A stretch of DNA of 64,000 nucleotides from Sphingomonadaceae bacterium (GTDB taxonomy: Bacteria; Pseudomonadota; Alphaproteobacteria; Sphingomonadales; Sphingomonadaceae), in the NCBI GenBank assembly GCA_025359445.1, contig JANYGB010000049.1:49386-113385 (forward strand), read 5' to 3'. The first letter of the stretch is position 1. The number at the start of each line of letters is the position of its first letter. Shown piece by piece: positions 1 to 11,409 of the stretch. The position numbers were made by a program, and so were the translations under genes. Below the pieces are notes generated by a model. The model saw nothing but the letters and a program-made list of their open reading frames with translations. It was not told the DNA's origin and did no database searches.

Positions 1-1973
1 TCTTCGGGGGCCCCCGTCAGGGTAACAGCAATCCGCCCGCGCCAGGTTTCATCCTCAAGCTTCGACCGCGCCTCGATTGCTTCGGTGGCGTTTTTGAGCA
101 CGTTGGTCATGGCTTGGCCAAACTGGTGCCGGTCACAAGCGATGATCCCCATGTCGGGGTCAGCGGCAAACGCGAAGTTGATTTCAGGCCTCGCGACTTC
201 CTGCAGGAACAGCGCCTGACGGGCCAGATCGACCGGATCTTCGCCGCGGAACAGCGGTTTGGGCAGCCGCGCGAACGACGAGAATTCGTCGACCATGCGG
301 CGCAGTTCGCCGACTTGGCGGATAATCGTGCCGGTCAGTTCCTCGAACAGCTCGCCGTCAGTGGTGAGCTGCTTGCGGTAACGCCGCTTGAGCCGCTCGG
401 TGGCGAGCTGGATCGGGGTCAGCGGGTTCTTGATTTCGTGCGCGATGCGCCGGGCGACGTCGGACCATGCGGCCTGGCGCTGATCGATCAACTGGCGGGT
501 GATGTCCTCAAAGGTGATCACATCGCCGCTGGCCGAGCGGGTCGATTTGACCGCAAGGCTGAGCAGTTCAGTACCTTTCGAATACTGCAAGATCCCGCCA
601 TCGGTCCCGCTTTCGGCCAGACTGGCCATTTGCGGCGCGATCGCGGCAAGCCGCAAGCCGATCGGCGCAGGCGCGCCGCGATCGAACAGCAGCTTTTGCG
701 CCGAGCTGTTGATCAGCCGAATCTCGCCCTTCGCATTGGTGCTGATGATCCCGGCGGTCACCGATTCCAGCACCGCTTCCATGAAGGCGCGGCGCTCATC
801 GAGCTGCTGGTTAGCTCCGAGCAGCGCGTGATTCTGCCGTTCCAGCTGCTGAGTCATTCGATTGAACGCGCGGTTAAGCAGCCCGACCTCGTCAGCCCCG
901 GTGCGTCCCTCAACCCGCATGGTGAAGTTGCCTGCGCCGACTTGCCGGGCGGCGTCGACCAGATCGTAGAGCGGCTTCACCTGCCGGTCGGCAAAGCGCA
1001 GCGCGAACCAAACTGACAGTCCGACCAGCGCCAGACTGGCAACGAACAGCGCGACATTGAAGCGCAACTGCTGGATTCGTGTGCGCTGGGTCAATTCATC
1101 ATAGGCACGGACAATGTTCTGGGCGTGGCCGGCCGAAAGCAAATCGGACCTCCGCTCAGTGTAAAGATAGATCCCCGCGCGCCGGTCAATCGGGGTCACC
1201 GCCTGAATTGAATTGGCGGTCGAACTAACCACAATCCGCTCGCCACGATCAAGCTGGCGCAGCACTTCGCCCGAGACATTTTCGCTAAGCGACATCGGCC
1301 CGCTCGCAATCGCCGGACGGCGCAAAACTCCATCTGGGCCTTTTTGCAAAATCGTCGATTCGTCGAGTTTGCGGTGATGGACCTGATACGAGTAGTATTC
1401 AGGGAACGCCGGGCTCGCGATAGTCTCCTGACTCAGAAAATCACCAAGATCGGCGGCCATCGCCAGCGTTTCGTATTCCATGTCCTTTTGCGTCTGCTCG
1501 TAATAGCCGCGCGCCAGCTGGTTGGCGTTTTCGAGAAGTCCGCGTGATTTGTCAGAGAACCAGAATTCGACGCCCGACTGGAACAGGAACGAGGCAAAAA
1601 TCACCACCAGTAGCGTTGGCACCGCGGCGATCAGTGAGAACAGGAACACCAACCGGACGTGCAATTGCCCGCTCCGCCCAACGTCTTCACCAGCACGTTG
1701 TAGCGCCAGCCAACGACCTAGCAGGATCAGGCAAGCCATTGCTGGAACCAGCGTGCCAATCAGCAAAGTCGCGGTCAGATCGGTTGGCAAGGGCAGCCTG
1801 CGATCCGATTGAGCAGTAACCAAATACCAGGTCACCGCTGACATGATCAGAAAAGCAGAGACTGCAAAGACCGCCAGGATCGGGTACAAGTTGGAACGCC
1901 GAGCCGCGACCTGCATCCGGCGCAATAACCGGGGCCAGCGTCTGTTGCGTGCAGGAACCGTCGCTTCCACCAT
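1..1973 (-). CDS. ntrY: Sensor histidine kinase NtrY, 3' end cut by window edge
   Basis: Membrane-bound nitrogen-sensing kinase that is expected to phosphorylate NtrX, which would lie just beyond the left edge. I translated the minus strand by hand from an ATG at 1973. The product starts MVEATVPARNRRW, has two N-terminal membrane segments, a periplasmic region and a further membrane segment near 1040-1015. It then has a HAMP-like stretch (DRQVKPLYDLVDAARQVGAG), a PAS region, the phosphoacceptor motif RRIAHEIKNPLTPIQL and the ATPase N-box MTNVLKNATEAIEARS. The reading frame is open to base 1, so only the last part of the ATPase domain is missing. It lies 65 bases downstream of ntrC on the same strand, the usual ntrBC-ntrYX order of alphaproteobacteria. 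Confidence 0.93.
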   Translation of the reverse strand, partial: MVEATVPARNRRWPRLLRRMQVAARRSNLYPILAVFAVSAFLIMSAVTWYLVTAQSDRRLPLPTDLTATLLIGTLVPAMACLILLGRWLALQRAGEDVGRSGQLHVRLVFLFSLIAAVPTLLVVIFASFLFQSGVEFWFSDKSRGLLENANQLARGYYEQTQKDMEYETLAMAADLGDFLSQETIASPAFPEYYSYQVHHRKLDESTILQKGPDGVLRRPAIASGPMSLSENVSGEVLRQLDRGERIVVSSTANSIQAVTPIDRRAGIYLYTERRSDLLSAGHAQNIVRAYDELTQRTRIQQLRFNVALFVASLALVGLSVWFALRFADRQVKPLYDLVDAARQVGAGNFTMRVEGRTGADEVGLLNRAFNRMTQQLERQNHALLGANQQLDERRAFMEAVLESVTAGIISTNAKGEIRLINSSAQKLLFDRGAPAPIGLRLAAIAPQMASLAESGTDGGILQYSKGTELLSLAVKSTRSASGDVITFEDITRQLIDQRQAAWSDVARRIAHEIKNPLTPIQLATERLKRRYRKQLTTDGELFEELTGTIIRQVGELRRMVDEFSSFARLPKPLFRGEDPVDLARQALFLQEVARPEINFAFAADPDMGIIACDRHQFGQAMTNVLKNATEAIEARSKLEDETWRGRIAVTLTGAPE

Positions 1974-2038
1974 CGTTGCGAGATTACAACACTAGTGTGG
2001 TATTTATGCAAGGCATTTCGCCCTGCCCCTCGCCCGCT

Positions 2039-3438
<1,400 letters not shown>

Positions 3439-3442
<4 letters not shown>

Positions 3443-4524
3443 GCAACAACCTCATGGATGCCACCGTGGCGCTCACCGGCGATCGGCAGATGCACCCGAA
3501 AGTGCGTCCAGCCGGCGATGTCGTCACGGTCGTAGGTCACCCGCCCGTTCATGTCCCCGACCAAGCGGCGGACCAGCGCCAGCCCCAGCCCCTGTCCGCT
3601 CTTTTTGGACGAGACGAACGGTTCGAAAATATGATCGCGCAGTGCCGAGTCGATTCCCGGTCCGTTGTCGCTAACGCGCAGTTCGATCGGCAATCGCACT
3701 GCGCCGCCATCGATGGTGCGATGGAGTTGCAACCCGCTGGCAAAGCGCGAGCGCACGACAATCTTGGGCTTGGCGATCTTTGCGGTAGCATCGGCAGCGT
3801 TGGCGAACAGATTGATCAGCACCTGCACCAGCGCGTCAATATTGCCGAGCACTTGCGGCAGCGAGGGGTCGAATTCCTCGGTAATCGCGGGTGATTTGCC
3901 GCTTGCTTCCATCACCGCGCGGGCCCGCCGGATTGCTTCGTGGAGGTTGCACGGCTGCAAGTCGGGCGCAGTGCGGCGCGACAGCGATTGCATCTGGTCG
4001 ATCAGCTTGGCGATGCGGTCAACCTCGTCGGTGATCAAGGTGGTCAGCGCAAGGTCCTGCCCGGCGATTTTGCGGGAAAGCAACTGCGCCGCACCGCGAA
4101 TGCCCGCGAGCGGGTTTTTGATTTCGTGCGCCAGCACTTCGGGCGCGCGCAGCACCGAATCGCTGCGCGCACTTTGCGTCTCACGCATGGCCTCAGCGCC
4201 GCCGATGTCATGCAACGTCAGCACTTGCCAGCCGGGCTGATCGATCACCGGACCGACAGTGACATCGACCCGGCGCGGTCCTTGTCCGGTGATTTGCACG
4301 CCCGTGGCGCGGGCCGAAAGCTGCGCGTCGGTCTCGGCGATCCGCGCGGCCAGCAGCGGCTCATCGAAATGCAAGTGTTCGCCGATCGCGCGGCCTGACA
4401 AGCGGCGGAAGCTTTGCCCGAGTAATTGTTCGGCTGCCGGATTGGCCGCCGCTACCGTCTGCCCCGGCCCAAGCAGCAGCACCGCGTGCGACAAGCTGGC
4501 AAGCTGGCGCGGTGCATCGGACAT
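3439..4524 (-). CDS. ntrB: Nitrogen regulation sensor kinase NtrB (GlnL)
   Basis: Cytoplasmic kinase/phosphatase for NtrC. In characterised systems its balance is set by the PII protein. The 361-residue protein lacks membrane segments. It has an N-terminal PAS domain, a DHp domain with LAHEIKNPLAGIRGAA (phosphoacceptor His133) and an ATPase domain with the N-box LINLFANAADA, SDNGPGIDS and GQGLGLALVRRL. The ATG shares one base with the dusB stop (TGATG) and the 3' end overlaps ntrC by four bases, so dusB-ntrB-ntrC reads as one operon. Confidence 0.95.
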
Positions 4525-5540
4525 CAGGCCGCCTGACGGCTCAGGAACGGGGTGAAGAATTGGTGTAATTGCCGAATGACTTCAGCAGGATCGTCGATGA
4601 AGTTAACCTGATTGCGGAACGCCGCCGACCCAGCCAGGCCCTTGGTGTACCAAGCGAGGTGCTTGCGCGCCATGTTGACCCCGGTAACGGTGCCGTACAG
4701 TTCGAGCATCGCATCGTAATGTTCGAGCAGCACCGCAAACAGCGCGTCAGTGTCGGGATCGGGCTGCTCTTCGCCGGTGCGCAGCCAGTGCATCACTTGC
4801 GAGAGGAACCATGGCCGCCCGTAAGCTCCGCGCCCGATCATCACCCCGTCCGCTCCCGATTGCGCCAGGGCGCGCGCGGCATCTTCGATGGTGTTGATAT
4901 CGCCATTGACGATCACCGGGATCTTCACGGCATCCTTGACTGCGCGGACGAACGCCCAGTCGGCATCGCCGCGGTACATCTGGTTGCGGGTGCGGCCGTG
5001 GACCGAGACCATCTTCGCGCCGAGGTCTTCGGCGATACGGGCGAGTTCGGGCGCGTTGAGGCTGTCATGGCACCAGCCCATCCGCATCTTCACCGTCACC
5101 GGCACATCGACTGCTTCCACCGTCGCCTTGATCAGCGCCGTGGCGAGTGGCAGGTCGCGCATCAAAGCTGAGCCGGCATCGCCGTTGACCACTTTCTTGA
5201 CCGGGCAGCCCATGTTGATGTCGATGATCGCCGCGCCGCGATCCTGCTGGAGCTTCGCCGCTTCGGCCATCTGCGCTGGTTCGCAGCCGACCAGCTGCAT
5301 CGACACCGGTTCCTCAATCGCATCCCACTGCGCCTTTTGCAGCGACTGACGCGTTTCGCGGATCGCTGCCGGACTGGCGATCATTTCGGTGACGTTGAGG
5401 CCCGAGCCGAACCGGCGCACCAGGCGGCGGAACGGGAGATCGGTCACCCCGGTCATCGGGGCGAGGATCACCGGACAATCGATCCGGATCGGGCCGACGT
5501 CGATTGGAGCCAAACTGGGCGGGATCGGAAACGAACTCAT
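4524..5540 (-). CDS. dusB: tRNA-dihydrouridine synthase DusB (NifR3)
   Basis: FMN-dependent reduction of uridine to dihydrouridine in tRNA. The start is placed at the ATG giving [13 protein letters not shown], because the conserved TIM-barrel begins right after it ([17 protein letters not shown]). The open frame extends upstream to 5732 but that stretch has no family-like sequence and would run across the divergent ispDF start. Active-site features are the NMGCPVKKV loop with the catalytic cysteine and phosphate-binding ANGD-type and [13 protein letters not shown] segments (338 residues). This nifR3-ntrBC arrangement is classical for alphaproteobacteria. Confidence 0.95.
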   Translation of the reverse strand: MSSFPIPPSLAPIDVGPIRIDCPVILAPMTGVTDLPFRRLVRRFGSGLNVTEMIASPAAIRETRQSLQKAQWDAIEEPVSMQLVGCEPAQMAEAAKLQQDRGAAIIDINMGCPVKKVVNGDAGSALMRDLPLATALIKATVEAVDVPVTVKMRMGWCHDSLNAPELARIAEDLGAKMVSVHGRTRNQMYRGDADWAFVRAVKDAVKIPVIVNGDINTIEDAARALAQSGADGVMIGRGAYGRPWFLSQVMHWLRTGEEQPDPDTDALFAVLLEHYDAMLELYGTVTGVNMARKHLAWYTKGLAGSAAFRNQVNFIDDPAEVIRQLHQFFTPFLSRQAA

Positions 5541-5612
5541 CGGGTTCTGCCTAAAATTTAGGCAGCACATAGGCAATTGCTCCCCCGGCAGCAAGCCTAT
5601 ACCGCACCCGTC

Positions 5613-6755
5613 ATGACAGCTCCCCCGCCCCGCACCGCTGCTGTGATTGTCGCCGCCGGGCAAGGTTTGCGTGCCGGACAGTCGCTGCCCAAGCAATTCG
5701 CGCTGTGGCGCGGCAAGCCGGTGGTGCGGCACTCGGCCGAAGCGCTGGCGGCGGCCGGAGTGACACCGATCATCGTCGCGATCTCGCCGGGCGGCGATGA
5801 AATTGCAGCTGTGGCGTTGCAGGGTGTTGCGGGCGTGCGGTTAGTCACCGGCGGCGCAACCAGGCAGGAATCGGTGCGACTCGCGCTTGAGGCGCTGGTC
5901 ACCGATGCGCCCGAACGTGTACTGATCCACGATGCAGCGCGGCCTGTTTTGCCGATTGCTGTGATCGAGCGGCTCAGTTTCGCGCTCGGAAGTGCGAGTG
6001 CTGCGATCCCGGTGCTGCCAGTGGTCGACAGCCTGGCACACGCGCGGGGCGATACGATGGGCGCCCCTGCCCCGCGCGAGCAATTGCGCCGGGTGCAAAC
6101 CCCGCAAGCCTTTCACTATGACGCAATTCTCGCCGCGCACCGCACCTGGGACGGACCTGCCACCGCCGGCGACGATGCGCAGGTGGCGCAGGCTGCCGGA
6201 ATGACGGTAGCCTTGGTCGATGGAGACGAAGCATTGCACAAGCTGACCTTTGCCGAAGACTTCGCCGCAACGCTTGCGCCTGTCAGGGTCGGCACGGGTT
6301 ACGACGTCCACCGCTTGGCCGATGAGGAGGAACTGTGGCTGGGCGGGATCAAGATCGATCACCCGCGCGGGCTGGCCGGGCATAGCGATGCCGATGTTGC
6401 GATCCACGCCTTGGTCGATGCCGTGCTCGGCGCGATCGGCGCGGGCGATATCGGCAGCCATTTCCCGCCCAGCGATGCACAGTGGCGCGGGGCGAGTTCG
6501 GACCGGTTCCTGCGCCATGCAGTGAAGCTCGCCGGTGAGGCGGGTTACCGCATCGGCAATGTCGATCTAACGATTATCTGCGAAGCGCCCAGGATCGGCC
6601 CGCACCGCTGCGCAATGCGGGCACGGCTGGCCGAATTGCTCGGCACCGATATTTCGGCCGTCAGCGTAAAAGCGACCACCACTGAGCGGCTGGGCTTCAC
6701 CGGGCGCTGCGAAGGCATTGCGGCGCAGGCTGTGGCGACGCTGCTGCTGGCGTAA
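5613..6755 (+). CDS. ispDF: Bifunctional IspD/IspF (MEP isoprenoid pathway)
   Basis: Fusion of 2-C-methyl-D-erythritol 4-phosphate cytidylyltransferase and 2-C-methyl-D-erythritol 2,4-cyclodiphosphate synthase, two non-consecutive steps of isoprenoid synthesis. Residues about 1-225 are IspD, with the nucleotide-binding [16 protein letters not shown] and [12 protein letters not shown]. Residues about 228-380 are IspF, with metal-binding [26 protein letters not shown] and SHFPPSD and the terminal [17 protein letters not shown]. The ATG at 5613 is preferred over an upstream TTG at 5577 because IspD homology begins at once. It is divergent from dusB with 72 bases between. Confidence 0.96.
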   Translation: MTAPPPRTAAVIVAAGQGLRAGQSLPKQFALWRGKPVVRHSAEALAAAGVTPIIVAISPGGDEIAAVALQGVAGVRLVTGGATRQESVRLALEALVTDAPERVLIHDAARPVLPIAVIERLSFALGSASAAIPVLPVVDSLAHARGDTMGAPAPREQLRRVQTPQAFHYDAILAAHRTWDGPATAGDDAQVAQAAGMTVALVDGDEALHKLTFAEDFAATLAPVRVGTGYDVHRLADEEELWLGGIKIDHPRGLAGHSDADVAIHALVDAVLGAIGAGDIGSHFPPSDAQWRGASSDRFLRHAVKLAGEAGYRIGNVDLTIICEAPRIGPHRCAMRARLAELLGTDISAVSVKATTTERLGFTGRCEGIAAQAVATLLLA

Positions 6756-6762
6756 CAGGGCT

Positions 6763-6791
6763 AGCTTTGCGCCGCAGATCGCGGCAAAGCT
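6763..6791 (+). terminator. Hairpin after ispDF, possible weak terminator
   Basis: The arms AGCTTT and AAAGCT enclose GCCGC-AGATC-GCGGC with a two-base bulge, giving about 11 pairs. It begins eight bases after the ispDF stop. There is no clear T-run after it, so it may be an attenuating or stability hairpin rather than a true terminator. Confidence 0.35.
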
Positions 6792-6821
6792 CGCACGATT
6801 GTTTATGGGAGGAACTTGCCA

Positions 6822-7361
6822 ATGGCTCGTATTGCACACCGTATCGCATACCGCATCGCCGCCACGCTCGCCCTGGCCGCGACCGGCCAAATGGCGCAGG
6901 CAGCCACTGCCAAGCCGTGCATGACCCCGACCGAGCTTAAAGGTATGGTGGCCTATATGCTGCCGACTGGGTCGGGTTCGCTAGTCGATCAGTGTCGCCC
7001 CGCCCTTGCCCCCGGTGCGTCGCTGCTCACGCGCGGACCGCAACTGGGTGGCGAATTTCAAGCCGGACAAAGCGCCGCTTTCCCGATGGCGCGGCAGGCG
7101 TTTGCCAAGTTTTCCGACAAAGGGGACAGCAGCACCGCAAAGATGATCCTCGGTTTGCCCGAAGTTTCGCTCAAACCGATTATCGAGATGGCGGTATCGG
7201 AGCAGCTGACTTCTTCGATCAAGGTCAAGGATTGCCCGGATATTGACCGGGTATTCCGTACACTCGAGCCGTTGCCCGCGCGTAATTTCATCGATTTCTT
7301 CACCGAAGTCATCACTATCGGCGTGCGCGATAATAAGGACATGACAATTTGTCCGAACTAA
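6822..7361 (+). CDS. Small secreted protein of unknown function
   Basis: The 179-residue product starts MARIAHRIAYRIAATLALAA and has a typical signal peptide ending near AQA, so it is probably periplasmic. The mature part has four cysteines (CMTP, QCRP, DCPD, ICPN), which could form two disulfides. I do not recognise the family. The ATG at 6822 is chosen because GGGAGGA at 6808-6814 is well placed for it; an in-frame TTG lies six bases upstream. It lies between ispDF and pncC, and its 3' end overlaps the pncC start by 13 bases, suggesting coupling. Confidence 0.75.
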   Translation: MARIAHRIAYRIAATLALAATGQMAQAATAKPCMTPTELKGMVAYMLPTGSGSLVDQCRPALAPGASLLTRGPQLGGEFQAGQSAAFPMARQAFAKFSDKGDSSTAKMILGLPEVSLKPIIEMAVSEQLTSSIKVKDCPDIDRVFRTLEPLPARNFIDFFTEVITIGVRDNKDMTICPN

Positions 7362-7858
7362 CCGGGGCGAACATTTTCCCCGCCGCTTTGCTCGCACTCG
7401 CCGGGCGAGTGGTCGCTGAAAACCGCGCGGCGGGGCGGACCATTGCGCTCGCAGAAAGCTGCACAGGCGGGCTGGTTGCGGCAGCGATCACCGAGATTGC
7501 GGGTTCATCGGCGGTGCTCGATCGCGGGTTTGTGACCTATTCAAACGAGTCCAAAACTGAACTGCTCGGCGTGTCGAGCGACATAATCGATGCGTTCGGC
7601 GCGGTTTCGATCGCTTGTGCCTGGGCGATGGCGCAAGGCGCGCTCAAGCGCAGCCATGCCGATGTCAGCGTGTCGATCAGCGGAATTGCCGGACCCGAGG
7701 GCGGAACCGATCAAAAGCCGGTCGGCACAGTCGTCTTCGCCCGGGCCCTCCGCGGCACCGACGAGCTGCTCGCCGAAGAACGCTGGTTCGACCCGCTCAG
7801 CCGCGCCGAGGTGCGTTATCAGGCAGCGCTGGTCGCGCTGGAGTTGTTGCTGCCGTAA
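7349..7858 (+). CDS. pncC: Nicotinamide-nucleotide amidohydrolase (CinA C-terminal family)
   Basis: Deamidates nicotinamide mononucleotide to nicotinate mononucleotide in NAD recycling. The 169-residue stand-alone CinA C-terminal domain shows ALAESCTGGLVAAAITEIAGSS, FVTYSNESKTELLGV and SISGIAGPEGGTDQKPVGTV, all family hallmarks. The start is a TTG inside the end of the preceding gene, backed by AAGGA at 7335-7339 nine bases upstream. The last 40 bases overlap the convergent RatA-type gene. Confidence 0.9.
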   Translation: MSELTGANIFPAALLALAGRVVAENRAAGRTIALAESCTGGLVAAAITEIAGSSAVLDRGFVTYSNESKTELLGVSSDIIDAFGAVSIACAWAMAQGALKRSHADVSVSISGIAGPEGGTDQKPVGTVVFARALRGTDELLAEERWFDPLSRAEVRYQAALVALELLLP

Positions 7859-8277
7859 AGCGCGTTCGCACGGGTTTCGAAAGCCGAGACCATTTTGCGG
7901 AATGCCCGGTCGAAGTATTGCCCGGCCAGCGCTTCGAACACTGCATTGCGAAAGGTAAAGCTGACTGCGAAATCAAGTTCGCAACCATCTGGCGTCGAAC
8001 GAAATTTCCACACATTATCGAGGTCGCGCATCGGTCCATCGAGGTAAATTACCCTGATTTCACTCGGACGGAGCTTTTCAACCCGCGAGGTGAATTTCTC
8101 ACGCAAGGTGTTAAACCCGACCAACATATCGGCAGTCATTTCGGTCTCGCTGTCTGCGCGCACGCGGGTACCGACTACCCACGGAAGAAACTCAGCATAG
8201 CTTGCGACATCGGCGACCAGATCAAACATCTGTTCGGCGCTGAAAGGCATGTGCCTAGTCTCATGGATACCGGGCAT
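7819..8277 (-). CDS. RatA/Coq10-type START-domain protein
   Basis: A 152-residue polyketide-cyclase/START-fold protein of the Coq10/RatA family. Members bind ubiquinone or lipids and support respiration. The name RatA comes from a toxin annotation in E. coli, for which nothing here gives support. Seen are the N-terminal FSAEQMFDLVADVASYAEFLPW and the C-terminal amphipathic helix FDRAFRKMVSAFETRA, both typical. Its ATG shares one base with the lipA stop (TGATG), so it is in the lipA operon. Its 3' end overlaps pncC tail to tail. Confidence 0.88.
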   Translation of the reverse strand: MPGIHETRHMPFSAEQMFDLVADVASYAEFLPWVVGTRVRADSETEMTADMLVGFNTLREKFTSRVEKLRPSEIRVIYLDGPMRDLDNVWKFRSTPDGCELDFAVSFTFRNAVFEALAGQYFDRAFRKMVSAFETRANALYGSNNSSATSAA

Positions 8278-9224
8278 CAGGCGCGCTGTGCCGCCTTGGC
8301 CACTTGCGCCTCGCGAGCCGCGCGCATCGCCCGGAAATCGTCACCAGCGTGATAGCTTGAGCGGGTCAGCGGGCTGGCGGCGACTTGCAGAAAGCCCTTG
8401 GCCCGCGCGATCGAGCCATAAGCATCGAACGCCTTGGGATTGACGAATTCGATCACATTGGTGTGTTTGGGGGTGGGCTGCAAATACTGCCCCATCGTCA
8501 GGAAATCGATCCCGACTGTCCGCATGTCGTCCATCACCTGGTGCACCTCCAGCCGGCCCTCGCCCAGCCCGAGCATCACGCCCGATTTGGTAAAGATCAG
8601 CGGGTCGTGCGCCTTGACCTCCTCAAGCAGCCGCAGCGAGGCATAATAGCGCGCCCCGGGGCGGATCGTGGGATACAGCCGCGGTACGGTTTCAAGGTTG
8701 TGATTGTAAACATCGGGCCCCGCCGCAACGATTGCCTCAACCGCGCTGCGCATCTTGCCGCGAAAATCGGGGGTGAGGATTTCAATCGTGGTGCCGGGCG
8801 TGTTGCGGCGCAGCGCTTCGATCACCTTGACGAATTGCCCGGCCCCGCCATCGGGCAGATCGTCGCGGTCAACCGAAGTGATCACGATGTGCGACAGCCC
8901 CAGCTTGGCCGCCGCGATCGCCACGTTTTCGGGCTCGAGCAGATCGACCGCGCGCGGCATCCCGGTTTTGACGTTGCAGAAAGCGCAGGCGCGCGTGCAG
9001 ACGTCGCCCAATATCATCACCGTCGCGTGCTTTTTGGTCCAGCATTCGCCGATGTTGGGGCAGGCCGCTTCTTCGCACACAGTGTTAAGGCCAAGATCGC
9101 GCATCAACTGCCGCGTCTCGCCGTATCCCTTGCTGGTCGGGGCTTTGACCCTGATCCAGTCCGGCTTGCGTTGCCGCTCCGGATTAAGGTTGGCGGGAAG
9201 CGGAGCAGAAGCCAGTTCGTTCAT
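8277..9224 (-). CDS. lipA: Lipoyl synthase LipA
   Basis: Radical-SAM enzyme that inserts two sulfurs into protein-bound octanoyl groups, maturing the lipoyl domains of enzymes such as the pyruvate dehydrogenase encoded later in the window. Both iron-sulfur motifs are visible: the auxiliary-cluster cysteines in [13 protein letters not shown] and the SAM-cluster cysteines in [10 protein letters not shown]. The C-terminal [10 protein letters not shown] carries the conserved RSSY serine that ligates the auxiliary cluster. The 315-residue length is normal. It is divergent from the carbonic anhydrase gene. Confidence 0.97.
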   Translation of the reverse strand: MNELASAPLPANLNPERQRKPDWIRVKAPTSKGYGETRQLMRDLGLNTVCEEAACPNIGECWTKKHATVMILGDVCTRACAFCNVKTGMPRAVDLLEPENVAIAAAKLGLSHIVITSVDRDDLPDGGAGQFVKVIEALRRNTPGTTIEILTPDFRGKMRSAVEAIVAAGPDVYNHNLETVPRLYPTIRPGARYYASLRLLEEVKAHDPLIFTKSGVMLGLGEGRLEVHQVMDDMRTVGIDFLTMGQYLQPTPKHTNVIEFVNPKAFDAYGSIARAKGFLQVAASPLTRSSYHAGDDFRAMRAAREAQVAKAAQRA

Positions 9225-9289
9225 GCCGCCCAGATAGGCGCAACCGGCAGGGGTTGCCAGCCGGAAAATGCTTCTCCAAAAGCCGGGTC

Positions 9290-9940
9290 ATGAGCACCGA
9301 ATCCTCCAGCGGCATGAGCCGCCTGATCGCCGGATACCAGCGTTTTCGCGCTAACGGCTGGGCCTCAAACCGACAGCGCTGGGCGGCATTGGGCGAAGGC
9401 CAGCAGCCCGACGTCATGATCATCGCCTGTTCCGACAGCCGGGTCGATCCGGCGCAAATTTTCGACGTCGATCCCGGTGAAGTTTTCGTAGTCCGCAACG
9501 TGGCGGCGATGGTCCCGCCATTCGAAACATCTCCCGGTCATCACGGGGTTTCAGCCGCGCTCGAATTTGCAGTCCAGTTCCTCAAGGTCAAGGAAGTGGT
9601 GGTCATGGGGCACGGGATGTGCGGCGGATGCAAGGCTGCATTAACCCGCGAAATGTACGGCACCGAGCCAGGCCAAGGCGGGTTCATCGCTGACTGGATT
9701 TCGATGCTCGACGATGCCCGCGAGCAGGTGGTCCATAAGCACGGCGACCATGGCGCCGCGGCGGAGCGCGCGATGGAAAAAGCCGGGGTGATGGTCAGTC
9801 TCGCCAACCTGCGCACCTTCCCCTGCGTGCGACAGAAAGAGCGCAGCGGCGAACTCAAGCTGACCGGGGCGTTCTTTGCGATATCCGATGGACTGCTGCA
9901 CATTCTTGACGAGGCCACCGGCGACTTCACGCCAGCCTGA
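9290..9940 (+). CDS. Beta-class carbonic anhydrase
   Basis: Zinc enzyme interconverting CO2 and bicarbonate in the cytoplasm. Counting from the ATG at 9290, the zinc ligands are Cys47 and Asp/Arg dyad partner Asp49 in CSDSRVDP, then His108 and Cys111 in HGMCGG. The product has 216 residues, standard for the family. A TTG at 9254 would add 12 residues and a further ATG lies at 9314, so the exact start is uncertain. It is followed by a bidirectional terminator. Confidence 0.93.
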   Translation: MSTESSSGMSRLIAGYQRFRANGWASNRQRWAALGEGQQPDVMIIACSDSRVDPAQIFDVDPGEVFVVRNVAAMVPPFETSPGHHGVSAALEFAVQFLKVKEVVVMGHGMCGGCKAALTREMYGTEPGQGGFIADWISMLDDAREQVVHKHGDHGAAAERAMEKAGVMVSLANLRTFPCVRQKERSGELKLTGAFFAISDGLLHILDEATGDFTPA

Positions 9941-9963
9941 GTCCGAGTTTGAGTTCATGCAAA

Positions 9964-9989
9964 AAGGGCGGCAGTTGCCCGCCGCCCTT
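9964..9989. terminator. Bidirectional rho-independent terminator
   Basis: A perfect 9-bp stem, AAGGGCGGC at 9964-9972 and GCCGCCCTT at 9981-9989, has an 8-base loop. A T-rich run follows it on the plus strand (CCCGTTTTATT), and an A-run (9961-9965) gives the U-run on the minus strand. It sits between the convergent carbonic anhydrase gene and the gene ending at 10015. Confidence 0.85.
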
Positions 9990-10014
9990 CCCGTTTTATT
10001 GCAAATGGCAAAGC

Positions 10015-11409
10015 TTAATTGCCGGCAGCCTTGGCCTTGGCATAGCTTGACCACAGTTGCGCAATTGGTGCGCGCGCATCGGTAACCTTGGCAAAGCTGG
10101 CCTGCGCATCGGCATATTTGTTCTGGTCCGCCTGCGCGATCCCGAGTTGCAGATTGACCCGCGCGGTTTCAACGCCCGGCTTGGCCAATGCCAGCTTGTA
10201 CAGCTCTTCCGCTTTGGCCGGCTGGTCATAGCTGAGAAAGGTGTCGGCCGCGGCGGTAGTCGTCGCTGCGGAAGCTGCGGACGCACGCGCTTCGCGTTCC
10301 TGGCCGGGCAGCGAATTCCTGTCTGAGACAACGCGTGCGGTAGATTCCTTGCGTGCGTCGATCACGAACTGGTCATTCGTCTTGATGAGTCCCGCCGCAA
10401 CGCCCTGATCGATGATCTTGAGCGCTTCACCGGGCAGCCCGCGCTTGCTCAGCGCCTGGATATATTCGACGTAATCGCGCTCTTCCGAAAAGCTGCCGGT
10501 GCGCTGCATCAGGCGCAGCAAGGCGATCTGGTCATGCCCCTGGAAGCCGTTGAGATCGCGCACCACCGCAATCGCCAGCGCCCAGTTTCCCTTGGTCGGA
10601 TAAAGCGCAACCAGTTCATTGGCGAACATCGACGCGTCGTTTGTCAGCTTGGCCTTGTAAGCCGAGGCAATCCCGTACTTCATCCAGCCTTCGGGGGCGG
10701 AGGCGCCGCTTTTGACCACGGCGTCCTGCAGGACTTTTAGACCGGCGGCGGTCTGATTGTCCTTGATGAACGAATCGGCCAGATTGATCAGCGCCTCACT
10801 GGGTGCCGCGCCGGCATCGCTGGCGGCTTGGAATGCGGTGCGTGCTGCGGCGTATTCTTTGATGTCCATTGACAAGTTGCCCATCACCATCAGGTACTTG
10901 GGCTTGTCAGCAGCAGCAATCTTGCCGCTGTCGAGCTGTTGCTGGACGCCGGTGCGCTGCATCCGCAAGTCCATCGCCAAGGTGCCGAGCGAAAGCTCAA
11001 GCTGGCCTGCGAGGAACTTGTCGTCAGCGTTGGTCGCAGTGGCCGCACTTTTGTCGACCGCTGCTTTTTCCGCGGCGAGCAGTGGCCCGACTGCGGCCAC
11101 GGCGGCATCGGCCTTGGCCTGCGCTGCGGTCTTCGCGGCTTTGCCTTGCGCGCTTTTGGCTGCAGCCTGCGCGTCGGTCGCGGTTTGGCGCGCAGCCATC
11201 ACGTCGGGACGCTTTGCTGCGGCTTCAAGCGCGCTCTTGGCCGCGACATAAACCGGGATGTACGCTTTGGACGGTGCCAGCTTGGGGGCTTCTTTCGGGG
11301 CATCCTTGGGCTTGTCCTTGGCCCAGACCGGGCTGGCGGTTCCGGCGGCAACGCCCATGGCAAGCGCCAGGCCGAGCGCAGTGCGCGCGAAAAATTTGGC
11401 TCGCTTCAT
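10015..11409 (-). CDS. Secreted alanine-rich tetratricopeptide-like protein
   Basis: The 464-residue product begins MKRAKFFARTALGLALAMG and has a signal peptide cleaved near VWA-KDK. The start is chosen because GGAGAAGATTTCG lies just upstream and the signal peptide begins there; the open frame runs further to 11472. The mature protein is rich in Ala and Lys. It has degenerate TPR-like helical pairs, clearest near the C-terminus (TFLSYDQPAKAEELYKLALAKPG, then LGIAQADQNKYADAQASFAKV). It is probably a periplasmic scaffold. Such proteins are common in sphingomonads and I know of no assigned function. It is divergent from gyrA. Confidence 0.78.
   Translation of the reverse strand: MKRAKFFARTALGLALAMGVAAGTASPVWAKDKPKDAPKEAPKLAPSKAYIPVYVAAKSALEAAAKRPDVMAARQTATDAQAAAKSAQGKAAKTAAQAKADAAVAAVGPLLAAEKAAVDKSAATATNADDKFLAGQLELSLGTLAMDLRMQRTGVQQQLDSGKIAAADKPKYLMVMGNLSMDIKEYAAARTAFQAASDAGAAPSEALINLADSFIKDNQTAAGLKVLQDAVVKSGASAPEGWMKYGIASAYKAKLTNDASMFANELVALYPTKGNWALAIAVVRDLNGFQGHDQIALLRLMQRTGSFSEERDYVEYIQALSKRGLPGEALKIIDQGVAAGLIKTNDQFVIDARKESTARVVSDRNSLPGQEREARASAASAATTTAAADTFLSYDQPAKAEELYKLALAKPGVETARVNLQLGIAQADQNKYADAQASFAKVTDARAPIAQLWSSYAKAKAAGN

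Noticed and set aside
114..1016. Plus-strand open frame of 300 codons
   Set aside because: It is antisense to ntrY, whose minus-strand translation gives clear kinase motifs throughout.
5541..5732. Upstream extension of dusB
   Set aside because: The frame is open, but the added residues do not resemble the family and would overlap the ispDF start.
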